A stretch of DNA of 64,000 nucleotides from Limnoperna fortunei. Lineage: Eukaryota > Mollusca > Bivalvia > Mytilida > Modiolidae. The DNA lies in assembly GCA_944474755.1 (NCBI GenBank), contig OX104112.1, positions 51,844,774-51,908,773 on the forward strand. Reading direction: 5' to 3'. The position numbers and the translations under genes were made by a program. The notes beneath the pieces are model-generated. The model worked only from the letters and a program-made list of their open reading frames with translations, was not told the DNA's origin and ran no database searches. How positions within the stretch are numbered: position 1 is the first letter of the stretch; each line of letters begins with the position of its first letter. Below, one piece after another: positions 24,571 through 36,500 of this stretch.

Positions 24571-24935
24571 AATTGAGGACAAGGTCAGGTGACACCTACC
24601 AGACTGTTATGTTCTTTTTACCAACAGCCTATATACAAAATATTGTCACCCTACAATGCATAGAGAAACTGCCCTTATACAAAAACTTAAATGTAGTCGC
24701 TGGAGCATGCAATTTAGGTCAAGGTCAGTCAAACCTACAAGACAGTCATTTACTATTCATCAGCAACCTATATACCATATATTGTCATCCTACCATGCAT
24801 GGTTACAAAGGAACTGCCTTAACCCAAAAAAGTAGTCGCTGAACCGTGAAACTGATGTCAAAGGTCAGGTGGCACCTACCAGACAGTCATGTACTATTCA
24901 TCAACGACCTTTATACCAAATATTGTCATTCCCAT
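24571..24935 (+). repeat. ~140-bp tandem repeat, 2.5 copies
   Basis: AAGGTCAGGTG-CACCTACCAG followed by ACAGTCATGTACTATTCATC and ATACCAAATATTGTCA recurs at a 140-bp period (24591, 24731, 24871). It directly abuts the Tc1 fossil. Related copies occur at 32935-33190 (+) and 53890-54090 (-). Confidence 0.75.
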
Positions 24936-26170
24936 ACATATATCTCGCCTCTAGCGACTAGCGTTGCATTCTAATGACTAATAAGGTGAGTTAGTGTTAT
25001 GATTGGTCAATGCCAAGCAATCAGTATTTCAGCTATATTGATTGGCGAGTAGATATGCCCAACTAGCTAGGCCACATGGCCAGCAAGGTCCAAGGTTAAA
25101 AAGACAAGCTATAAAACTGCCTCTACGAATGATTGTACAATTTTCTTAGGAATTTGAAAGTTTGTAGCAATTGTTACAAATATAACCAACATCTGTGAAA
25201 ACATTTTTACAAATCAGCATTTACATATATCACTTTACTGTTCAATTCCATTGATATTGCAATCTAAAAACAAAATCTATCTCACTTCGATAACATGAGT
25301 TTCTAAACTTTACTGGTGGAACAACCTTTGCAATGCCTACCCCATCGCAGGTCGGCTGGTTAAAAAAAACCCCAAAAAATTCACCTGATCTAGTGTAGTG
25401 CTAGATCATCGTGGCACTACAAATATATGTGTGCGAGACAAACATGAAAATAAATCACCATAAATTTGTTGAATTTTCTACATCTAAGATAATATTGCGA
25501 TTTAACACAAAAAATAATTCGATTTTGCGCAAACAATATCGTGAATAAATGCATAAAATATTTTGGAAAAATGCAAAAACAGTGTGATATTATGCAAACA
25601 TCACATGTAGTCGGAAATCACAAACCATTCACATTTATTACCCTCGATGACATTAGGAAATGCTGATATCAGTCACTTTATTATTGACGAGGCTGATATT
25701 AGATGATCAAAATATGAGTAAAACGTATGTGAAATATAGAATTTTATTTCACATCGGTAACATTATGTTTGTTTCTTTTGGGTAAAACACATGGTTTATA
25801 TAATGAAATTAATGTAATAAATTTCATTTAGCTGTGTTGTCATGATAGTTTACTGTACTCAGAGAGGTGATAAAGCCTGCAACATTAATAATGCTGATAA
25901 AGCTCAGGCATTTTAATGTTTCAAGCTATACTACTCTCCCTTGTGGATTCAAGTTATCATGACAATGTCCTCTATAAGCAACTAATGTACAAATATAGTA
26001 TTAACAGTAAAATACAGCTGTTTTGTATATTATTTATCAGTGTTTTACGTTGGCCTATATTATATACTACTAAATATATGATAAATGGTGTTATTACATC
26101 AATAGAATTTTGTGTGTTTTTATTGGTCTTAAAACAACTTTTGGGTTATGATAAGTCACAACAGTACTAA
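24936..26170. other. intergenic region
   Basis: AT-rich, no coding structure. A small palindrome TGATCTAG-GTGCTAGATCA lies near 25385-25408; nothing else recognised. Confidence 0.4.
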
Positions 26171-26177
26171 AATTACA

Positions 26178-26263
26178 TAAAAAACTGGTCAAAACCAGGC
26201 CAATATTGGATCCCACTAGACTATTGTGTAGCGTAATCCAATATTGACCAGTTTGAGCCTGTT
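26178..26263. repeat. imperfect hairpin
   Basis: CCAATATTGGAT and ATCCAATATTG are the inner arms, with AACTGGTC and GACCAGTTT further out but offset. Loop about 23 nt. Probably a decayed foldback element. Confidence 0.5.
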
Positions 26264-27149
26264 TCATAACAGTTCCAACATAACTATAAATTGCAATTTT
26301 TGTGGTCATTCAATCCTCTTTAATTTAAAAAAATACTGTTAAAAATGTTAGAATAAAATAATTGACTTTTTATATTCTTTTCAATATTTGAAACGTGAGG
26401 AAACTGGAATTTCAGGATTATCAGCAAATTAATATCAAAATGAAATATTACAGAAAATATTATGGGTAACCAGCATTACAACAGTTGTAAGCATCCTCTA
26501 TTTTTCTGATGAAGGAAGATGGTAATTTTATTCATGTAATAAAACATTTACTGACTTTGATATACATTTGCTATAAGGATTTTTCATGCATCAAAAATGT
26601 ATATACACCTACCTTAGCGGCTCGGTGAATATTGCATTATTTTTGGCTGATAAATCTTGATAGCAACCTATATTACATATGGTTTATGATTCTTGATTAT
26701 TTAGTTTTAATGGTTTTAAGGATATTTAGTGTATTTTTTTACTTTGAAATCAAAGAGTTGCCTTTTTGGCATATTGACACTATGTTTCTATTTTTACCTA
26801 TATTGAAGCTATGTTACTAAATTTGATCCGGATATTCGTCCATTCCGGACATATTTTATACAGATCATTGTTAACAATTATGGCAGAGGAATTCTCTTGG
26901 CAGACGTGAAAAAGTGACATTTTCAGTGTTGATATTTCATTTCTTTTTTGTCAGAAATGAAATCGAATTTTGTTCTTTTTGTGTCACAAATATATATAAA
27001 AAATAATTGATAACAAAACAAAATCGTAAAAAAATAACTCAACCCTTGCACAACCTTAAAAAACAGAAACAATAAAAAACAATTGATCCAACTGTAATAA
27101 AAATGCTACATATGTAATATAACAATTATGGACTTTTGACTCTGCCAAA
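26264..27149. other. intergenic region
   Basis: AT-rich; short open frames show no codon bias or family motif. Confidence 0.4.
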
Positions 27150-27234
27150 ACATTATATATGGACCTGTTAGGAATATATTGACCTTGCACTTCGTCCTCG
27201 GTCAATATATGCCTAACATGTCCATATATAATGT
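27150..27234. repeat. foldback element with 35-nt arms
   Basis: Left arm ACATTATATATGGAC-TGTTAGG-ATATATTGACC pairs with the right arm with two mismatches. The 13-15 nt loop is TTGCACTTCGTCCTC. Confidence 0.8.
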
Positions 27235-27639
27235 ATTGACTTATAATAATGTATTTGACGGACAGACAGATAGAAGATTGATAACTATAGGGTGCCCACC
27301 ATTAAATGGAGGCTTCTCAATAAACTATGAAGCAGTTTATGAATAGTGTAAACAGATCCAAAGAAGTTTATATGAGTTGAACACTGTCTTAGGCATAAAG
27401 GTCGCCAGATTCTCCATTTACCAATTTCCTATGTGGCTGTTTAAAAAGGCTTCTAGCATTCTATTGACCTTTCGAAATCATAGTGACATGGTTCTGTGGG
27501 GTAAGATAAGCAAGAGCATAATGCATGAAAGTTTTATTTAAAGTCGGATTTTACAGCTTATAGCTGTTTATAAACAAACAAAATACATAAACATGCAATA
27601 ATTCAAACAATTTCAAAACATCCTATATATTTAATCTGA

Positions 27640-27945
27640 TTAAAATGTTTAAATATCAGGTGTACAACAGGACTATGTGACAAGAATCTGTAAAAGGTTT
27701 ATCAAATTTCATCCAGCGGTGTAGGTGAAGTTGCAGATAAGAGTGGGTAGCCCCTTATGTCCATGACAAAGTCCATGTTTTTTATGAGAAACCCCAAAAA
27801 TATTTCCAATTAAAATACAATGACACTATGTGACAAAGATTCTGTGTAATTTTTATCCAATTCCGTTTAGTAGTGTCATGAGAGTTGGGAATAAGTGTAA
27901 CGGACGGAGAGACGAAAGGATGGACGGGGAGACAGATACCCTCAC
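27640..27945 (-). mobile_element. Pearl-like element fragment
   Basis: On the minus strand it contains the degenerate GTCCGT-type microsatellite end, then the core-repeat landmarks seen at 51 and 59.7 kb (AACTC..CACTACTAAACGGAAT, TTACACAGAATCTTTGTCACA, AAAAACATGGACTTTGTCATGGACATAAG). About 1.5 core units, diverged. Confidence 0.65.
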
Positions 27946-28659
27946 CACTATTTACCCCCCACTATAATGACATATACTAAAACATTTCATATCAATTACT
28001 AAAGGGCAGTAAAATGACTTTAGCTAATGTTAGAAATGAAACATTTTAAGCATTTAAAATACATAGTTTGTAGCACTAGTAGAGACATTTGGCATAGGCT
28101 AAAACTCAGTCAGATGGTTACATATAGGATTTTGACATAGTAAGCATAAAAGCAAAACACAGCACACATAATAGTTAAGAAAGCACTAGTAAAAGCATTT
28201 AACCTGTTTGAAAACTGTAAATAATTCTTATTGTAATTTAATTTCCAAAATCAAATTTGCTTAAAAATAAATTATTGCCATTATGAAATTGATTAACTCC
28301 GTCGGCATACAACTATGTCATGTGACCAAAGGTAGGTTATACCATATAACCTGCAATGGTCCACTGGAGACAGCTAATTTGATTTCAGATATTAAATCAC
28401 AATAAACTATTTACATTATACAATAAATATATTCCAAATACATTAAATTCTGATTAATTAGATATACATTTGTTTAATGACAGAATAAAATAATAATGAT
28501 CCTATAAACACAAGGTAAACTATGTAATTCTTTTATTCTTCTTCAGCATACTAGTATATCCTATTTTTTATTTATAAAAACTTTCTTTTTTTGGTAGGTA
28601 ATGGAGGAGATAATGAAATTAAGCTTTTTAAAGACAGCAAAATATTGGTGTGCTGAGAC
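27946..28659. other. intergenic region
   Basis: AT-rich, nothing recognised on either strand. Confidence 0.4.
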
Positions 28660-29440
28660 TTGTTCTCAATGACATCTTTAAATGACCCAACTCATGGTGA
28701 GTTAAATGATGAGCAATTAGACCTATTAGTAAAGTGGCGCGGAGAAGAATCTAAACAGCACAGCATTCAAGAAGCCAACTCAGAAAACCCAAAGAGAGGA
28801 TTGGATCACCTCTGGTCAAATAGACATGCTCAGGAAGTACTGAAACTATCGGTAAATGTGGGAAGGAATTAGTAGTCAGATCACAAGATGGCTCTAATGA
28901 ATTACATCATAGGTGATTGCGTAAATTCCATAAAAAGGAAATTCTGACACCTGAAATTATTGATAACATTCTAAAAGAACTAAGCCAACAAATAACACAG
29001 ATTGATGACAAATGTGACACCCTATTGCTTATCATACGGGATATTCCCGGACCTCATCATGTGATCAAACAAATAACAGGAACAATGTTGGAGCTATATA
29101 TGCCCAACAACTAAAGCTTATCACAAGAGAAACTTGTCTTTACAAGCAGCATCTCTTGTAAAATATCAGTGTAAAGAGAACACACATATTAACGTCAGCC
29201 AAACCTAGCATGCTAAAACACTAAGAAAATAAGTTTGAAATAGGACAAAGCTCAGATTTCCAGGGCACAAATTTCCTTTTTGAAATTACTGCTAATGAAA
29301 ACAAAGTTGGTATGTCTTGGCAGGACAAACAATTCATGGCTTTTATGAGCAAGAAATTTTTTCAAGATAAAAGTGGACCGCACCATTGCCATTTTGGAAG
29401 CAAAACAATAGGGAACAGAAGCTAAATTGGGCTAAAATTG
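28660..29440 (+). pseudogene. decayed protein-coding remnant, possibly retrotransposon-derived
   Basis: Three protein-like segments lie in order on +. First, 28663-28872, with LNDEQLDLLVKWRGEESK. Second, 28880-29114, with LTPEIIDNILKELSQQITQI and PGPHHVIKQI. Third, about 29240-29430, with MSWQDKQFMAFMSKKFF. Stops and frame changes separate them. The last segment resembles the W-D-x-F-L...M...F-x-D pattern before the PLPF/LPNN motif of BEL/Pao-like polyproteins, a weak impression only. No LTRs or reverse transcriptase were found. It lies downstream of MEAK7 and antisense to it. Confidence 0.35.
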
Positions 29441-30351
29441 TAGATACTAGCTTGAGAAAAAATCCAGTCAAATGGGAACAGATCATGGGAAAAATTATTG
29501 ATAACAACAATGCAGAAGTCGTTTCACAGTGACAATGGGGGATGTTGGTATTTGCCTCTTCAGAACTGGAAATTACATAATCACACAAAACAGTTTCACC
29601 TAGATCATTTTTAGACTTACACCTCGAATATGACATCAAAGGTCATCTAAACACAAGAATTTACAACAAAGAGACGATTTTGATTTTAAAATTGTAAACT
29701 TTCCTCACTTGCAACAATATTCCAGCTTCTCCTGCATACAGTGTCTATATTTCTCAATTGTTCAGGTATGCAAAAGCTTGCAGTAAGTATACTGATTTTT
29801 GCAAACGTCACAAATTTCTTTTGGATAAACTTATAAACCAAGGTTTCAAGAAAAAAACGACTTGTCCTTGCCTTCAATAAGTTTTACTATAGATACCATT
29901 TCCTTGTTAAAAAATTTATCTCGTTGAAAACATGATTGCAGATAGTTTTCCCTATTTTTTAATTCAGTACATGGTGATTGTGCTGACATAATTATTAGAT
30001 AAACCTATTATTAACAAGTGTTGTATGATACACAACCATTTTCATCAACAAACTCACATACCACATAAATGAAAGTGGGAGGTATGACATGCCATAAAAC
30101 CTAATTTAACCCACCATTTCTTTTGAAATTAATGTACAGAGTCAGACCATTGCTGTAGTTGCTATATTTTTGGTTGTTGATTCTAAAGTTTGCCAGTTTG
30201 TTGGACTTTGATTTGTGGATTGTTTTTTTGACAGTTTCATTGGTGTTTATTATTTTGTTATTCCTCTATTCGAACCCTGCCCTGTGCTGCTGTTTTCTAA
30301 ATATAGTAAAAAATTTGCCTTTAACTAAGAATTTAATTTGTATACACAGTA
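29441..30351. other. MEAK7 3' flank
   Basis: No exon recognised. A minus-strand AATAAA (TTTATT at 30246-30251) about 100 bp beyond the MEAK7 stop is a likely poly(A) signal. Confidence 0.45.
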
Positions 30352-30504
30352 CTATAACATCTTTGGTATAGCATTCATTTTCTTTTTCATTTCTACAGTT
30401 AATTCTTCATCATCTTCTGTTTCTTTGAACCCTTCACTGTGCTGAGGTTTTCCAATTATCTCTAACATGGCCTTAGTTTCTACATCTTTTAGCACACTTT
30501 TTTT
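30352..30504 (-). CDS. MEAK7: MEAK7 exon 8 (C-terminus)
   Basis: Residues 410-459 and TAG. Conserved KAMLEIIGKPQHSEGF followed by an acidic then lysine-rich tail. Acceptor TTATTTCAG. Confidence 0.88.
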   Translation of the reverse strand, partial: KKSVLKDVETKAMLEIIGKPQHSEGFKETEDDEELTVEMKKKMNAIPKML

Positions 30505-33500
30505 CTGAAATAACAAAAGCCACATTATTATTATAATTATATTTACAATAATTTATGAATTTACAATCTTTAAGAAAAATAAATTTGTCAGTAATAATTT
30601 GGCACATATGCCATTCCTACATTCTGACCATGGTCCTTTTAGTTAATTAAAATAAGAAGTTCTGTGCAGTGGTAGCAGTCTCATCTATAAGTTTGTTCGT
30701 TTGAATGGTGTTTAAAGCTACTTTCTGAAATTTTTATGCTATATTGTGCGTCCAGTTTATATATGGGGAGTAAGCCTGGTTACCCCCAAAAAACTACAAT
30801 TTTGCATTCTGTTTTTCCACTCAGCATTTACAATAAATGGTACGTAGCAAATATGATCTTTTCATTAGAATAAAAAAATGGCCACAGGCCACCATTTCAC
30901 ATATAAGCAGTGTAAGTTATATATAGTACAACAGTACATTACATGTAACAATCTATTAGTACACCAGTAAACAGTACAACCAATATTTTAATTGTGAAAA
31001 GTGTATGACAACAAATGATATTATAACAATAACAGAGCTGCAATTTAATTGGCTTTTTTCAAATGTCTTATCATTAATAAGCATAACCATAGGTTCAAAT
31101 TAAGATTTGTGACCAGCAAGTCACCCAATAAGAGAACTATATCCTGCCATTCCTTCAATTTTCATTATGTGAGATTTTTACATGATAACTGATATGACTG
31201 TTTAATGAGAATGACCACAATTGATGAAATCAGTTTTAAACTCCTGATGCATTATTTTTGTTTACACAAGCAGTGCTCAGCCTAGCCTTTTGATTTAAGG
31301 GTAACGTTGAATCTCACTCATATGGTCAGTTTTTTTTGCTAATGAAATTCTGAAAATGTGGTTGAATGTTTCAACCAGTTAAACAAACAATAGTAAAATA
31401 GTGAATTTACCTAAGAAATCATACAACTGCACTCAATTTTTCTTTTTTGTTTTGTATTTTTTTGTTATTTGTAGTGATTTGTCTGTTTTCATGTTCTTCC
31501 ATTAAATTTGATTTTTTCTCTAATTCCTACCAAAATAAATTGTGGGACATATATGTTATCAGTTTGTCCATTTATTCGCCTGTACCCAACTCAGGTTTAC
31601 TTTGCATTAGTGTTCTTATTTATGAAGATGGATTTACAGCTTCGTGAACAAACTACACACTTACAACACAATAAGATCTCCTCACTGGCTAAACTCTGAA
31701 GGACTACACCCAATACTTCATGCTTAAGTGAACTTAAAAAAGGGAGTTGTATACCAATACGTGCCAAGCAGAATATAAGTGTGGCCATGACACTTTTTCT
31801 TTATCATAGTTGCTTTTATGGCCCACTTTATTTTACTTTAAAAACCTCATATTGTAAGTCCTCATCATTTGTGACATCAGTATTGTTGTTTTTGTTCGCA
31901 GTGGGAGATGACAGCCCTGAAAAAAATCCATAATCTATTGTTTCTTGTCTCCATCGATAGGGTCTGCCAATTTGGCACTCCAGGGCGTACTACATCAATA
32001 TTCCATTACAAGCAGCACTGGAATCTCCTTTAGGATTAGACAATAAACCCAGAGAGAACCGTAATGTAATCATTTCAGCATGTAATATGCAAATACGCTG
32101 CCTTGGCAGAACACTGAAAGGTCATCAGAATGTGACCTGAACTGGCTTTCTTTAGATCTTTCACAAAGTGATAACAGAAAAAGGAGCTAGATGTTCTTAG
32201 GTTTCTGACTTAGAGTTTACCTCTTTCACTTCATCACTATCCTCTGACTTAGGTTCTGGACCCAATCCCCAAACTTCTACCATTTCTACCATAAAGTCTG
32301 GAGATTTTGACAGTTGTGGACTTCCATATGTTGTACATCTAGGCTGAGCTTTACTGTGGCCATTGTTAAAGCTGTTATCAATCCAAAATCCCAAATAGTT
32401 AAATTGGCCTCCCATACCCTACATTGATTCAAAAATGTATTTATATTGTTAGACATGATACCTGAAATGCTTCTGTAATGAAATCATCCTATACTCAAAT
32501 GGTCATATTTACATATACAGACATTTGTCTAACTGCTTTTAAAATTTATAAACCCTTATGTAACAATTTTCTGCATTGTCAGCTTCTGACAAAATATAAA
32601 CAACAGAATTTTTTTACATTGACTCAAATGCCTGCTATATAATTTAAAGCCTGAAGTGGCAAAGAAAGGGATTTTTATTATTCATCCCCAGAATGAAAAC
32701 TGGATGTCACAAAATAACTGAGAGTGGCATTAAATATCATTTAAACATACATTATAACTTTAGGACTTCCTGGTCTGTTCACAATGACCTAGCACCCATC
32801 TCCCCCACCCCAAAAAGAAAAAACAAGTGTGGACACAGAAAAATGTCTCACATGCATTCCGCAGTAATGTCAGTAACTAAAAAAAGTTATGTCATAAGCA
32901 ACATGTAAATAGCAACAAATTATTTAAAATATATAATGCATGGTTATAGAGGAACTGACCTTATCCAAAGCCATTAACATAGTCACTGAACAGTGAAATT
33001 ATGGTCAAGATCAGTTGACACCTACCAGACAGTCATGTATTATTCATTAGCAAGCCATATACCAAATATTATCATCATACCATGCATGGTTACAGTTGAA
33101 CTGTGCATGCCCTAATACATAAACTTGAATGTAGTCACTGGAACGTGAAGTTGAAGTTAAGGTCAGGTGACAGGTGACTTACTGACAAGTACTTATCATA
33201 AGCTAGCAATGGACCAAATTTAAAGGACCTAGGGCTTAAGCTTACAATGAAATAAAGCAAAATGTCAAGTGTTAACGTGGCCACCACTGGATTCCCATAA
33301 ATATGTCTCCCCTCAAGTGACTATCATCGCAGGCAAGACAATAAACTATAAAATCATTGCAATTTTTTTGATAAGTTAAATTAAGTTTTGGATGTCCGAT
33401 TTGACTAAACCTTAGTCAGACTTTTAATGTAAATGTCTGACATGTCCTGCAAATATGACCGTTTCCAGACCCTTAATTAGTTAATATATAAATGTAACAA

Positions 33501-36500
33501 CAATCAATCTCAATATTCATATGAAAATATGCCTTATAAGGACAAACACTAACCAGTCCATTTGGTAAAGTCTCCTGTCCTTGGTTTAAATACATGTAAT
33601 TTTCATTGTATCCTGTTGTTGTAAACACACCATACTGTGGAGCTATAGTAAACAAGAAAGAGTCTGCAGATCCTACAAAAACACAACAAAATCAATAAGA
33701 TTTTACGATAATAAATAAAGTTTCACCAAAATAATCAACTTTATGATATGATATATATCCATCCACATACAATCCCATATAAGGTCCTGGAGTTATAATT
33801 GTGAAGTCCATTTCTGCACTTTTGTTGCTTTATTTTTAGTAACAGCCCTTGATGTTAAGACCTCAGGGTCAATATTAATCAATCTCAATATATGTGATCA
33901 TTATGCAAATTTTGTTCCAATTCCATCCGAGATTCTGGGGGTTATGACCTGGAAACCCCCATCCTGCACTAAGTTTGGTATGTTTTAGTAACTATATCCT
34001 TGACTAGCAATGATCTGAATATCAACAGGGATTGTTGTCTTATTATATGAGGTGGGGTCTCTGTGCATGAGTGGTTAAGGTAATGAATCATCTACAGTCG
34101 GTCACATAAGGTTGCGGGTTCGATCTCACTGCAGGCAGGGTGTGCCTCCAACATTAACTTACAAGGATTGCCAGTTTTCCTACAGAAGGTCATGAGTCCT
34201 TTTTAGATTCCCCAGCCTCGAACCCCAATAAAACTGAATGCCATGATAAACTATAGTTGCTGAAAGTGGCATTAAACCCCAATCAACTTATAATATGTGA
34301 CAATATATGCATAATTTTACCATTTATGGTTTTGGAGCTTATGGATTTAGTGAAAATAGTGGTCAGGGTTTAAGATATAGTGACTGAAAAGGTATATAAA
34401 TATAGGGAAAGGCCGGTACAACAAATAGGTGGCAAAGTCTTGGCAAAAAAGAATTGTTAAGCTCAGTGTTAACAATAAAAAATTTAGACTTTAAGTTATC
34501 CACCTATATGGTGCTTTGCATTTCTCAGGCACAGAGAGCCAACCACGCGTGTTACTTCAACATTTAAGAAAACTAAAAAGTTTAATTGTCTTAATATAAT
34601 CCTTTTTAAGATTACAGCTCAGGTGACATAAACTAAAAATCACACTGTGCATTTTCTGAATGTTTATTTTGGTGTAATTAATACATCATAGATACATGTA
34701 TATCTGGGCACAGACTTCAGAATTGAGTGTGTTAGTTGTCTAGGTAGGTCCATCAACATGTAATATCGATCACTGGTGTGTTAACATTGGGGTTGTGAGT
34801 TTGAGCATTGAGGGAAGGTGTGCTTAGCTTCAACCTTAATTGACAAGGATTGCCAGTTTACCTGCTTAACATTGGGGGTCTCGTCTGGTACTCTTGCTTC
34901 TAACTCTAAAAAAAACTTGAAACAATGATATAGGTGAAAAATTGCCAAAAGTGTATGTTTCATAAAACCTTATTCAAACAAATGCATGTGAACTGTGATC
35001 CAATTTTATTCAATTACCATTAATCTCTACAAAATCTTCCTTCAATTTAAAAATATCAAAATTCAAACACCATTTTAAGTTTCCATTTTACTGAGTACTG
35101 CATGTAAATTGTAGCTAATTATGAAAGGCAAATTTACTCTTAAGGCCAATTACCATTAAAAATGAACCTTAAATCAAATTGACTAAACTCTCTATAAAAG
35201 GCAATTTCTGTCATCAGCCATTTTCTGTTTTCATACTTTATAAACAAAATGTCATCATAGATACCAAGGTTGAAAATTTACTATGCCAGACATATCCTAG
35301 GATGCTTGATGTCATATAGCTATATATCGTTTCCCCCTGGCACATAAATGTCATTGTATTCTTAAGAGAAATTAAATTTGTGGTTTGTATGAAATTCATG
35401 AAATATAAGTATAATACTGAAAATAAATCTTATAATGTAAGTTATACAAACCATAGAATTTTGGTCTTAATTCCCATCCTTGACTGACGAATCCACCAAA
35501 AATAAACCCGTCTTTATCCTTGACAACAATAAGAGATGGTCCCTTACCAACAATCTGACCAACTAGTTGAGAAAAGCTATCACCATATAAAGAGTTACAG
35601 AATAAAAGTCTCCATTCTGAGGTCAACTGTTTTGGTAAATTATAATTACTGAGGTAAACTAAAGCATTTCTGTCTAACAATGTTGACACTGGTAATATCT
35701 TTGATTTTGTTATAACTGGGATCTGTACTGATGCGTGTAAAGCTTCTTGTCTGGATTTTTCCTTAAAAACACATTTTGGTGAAATAGATCATTTATTTTT
35801 AACAGTTTCATAAAAGTAAAAATAAATGTCTTATATCAAATTGTGTGACACAAGTCAAATAAAATTAAATTATACACAGATTAATACATGGCTTTTTCAT
35901 ATTGGCCTGGGTAAAATCCTGATACATGAGTCAAGGGCTAATATAAGTCACAGAATAATCTCTGGGAAGAGATAAACAATGCCATGAATTGTTATTGATA
36001 CATGTGTTGGTTACATGTACATGTGTATGTGTCTAATCCAATTAGCACTTGAACAATAAAATATGTTGAAACCAAGAGAAAATTTAAAGAGCAAGGAAAC
36101 AAACCAAACAACAACAACTGAAGTCAAGGGATGATTACAAATACAATGTACGGATTTAGACAAAAATATACCATACAAAACAAAAACAAAAAAACACAAC
36201 TGGTTCAATAATTTTGTGTCATTTTATTCCTACTAGTATATGTTTCTATATTAAATTTATTCCTACAAAGGAAGCCATCTTGGAATTCCTATAATAAAAG
36301 CGTAAGTTCTTAATAGAACCATCCCATAAACATTCACATACAGGGTTTCAAACAGCTTTGCAGTGTCATAAACGATGGCATTTGAAAATCTTTCCTATAG
36401 AGTCCTCTGTTAACATAAAAACATAAATTTAATAGAGGACCATCCAATGAAAACTGGTGATCAGTTGTGTTTCAACTGCATAGCCAGTTTTTAAAACTTT

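Noticed and set aside
24571..24935. Possible CRISPR-like array
   Set aside because: The unit is ~140 bp throughout with no short repeat and unique spacer pattern, and the DNA is eukaryotic.
32197..32415. MEAK7 ending at the TAA at 32199-32197
   Set aside because: A GTAAAC donor precedes it and the exon at 30504-30352 supplies the conserved family C-terminus in phase.
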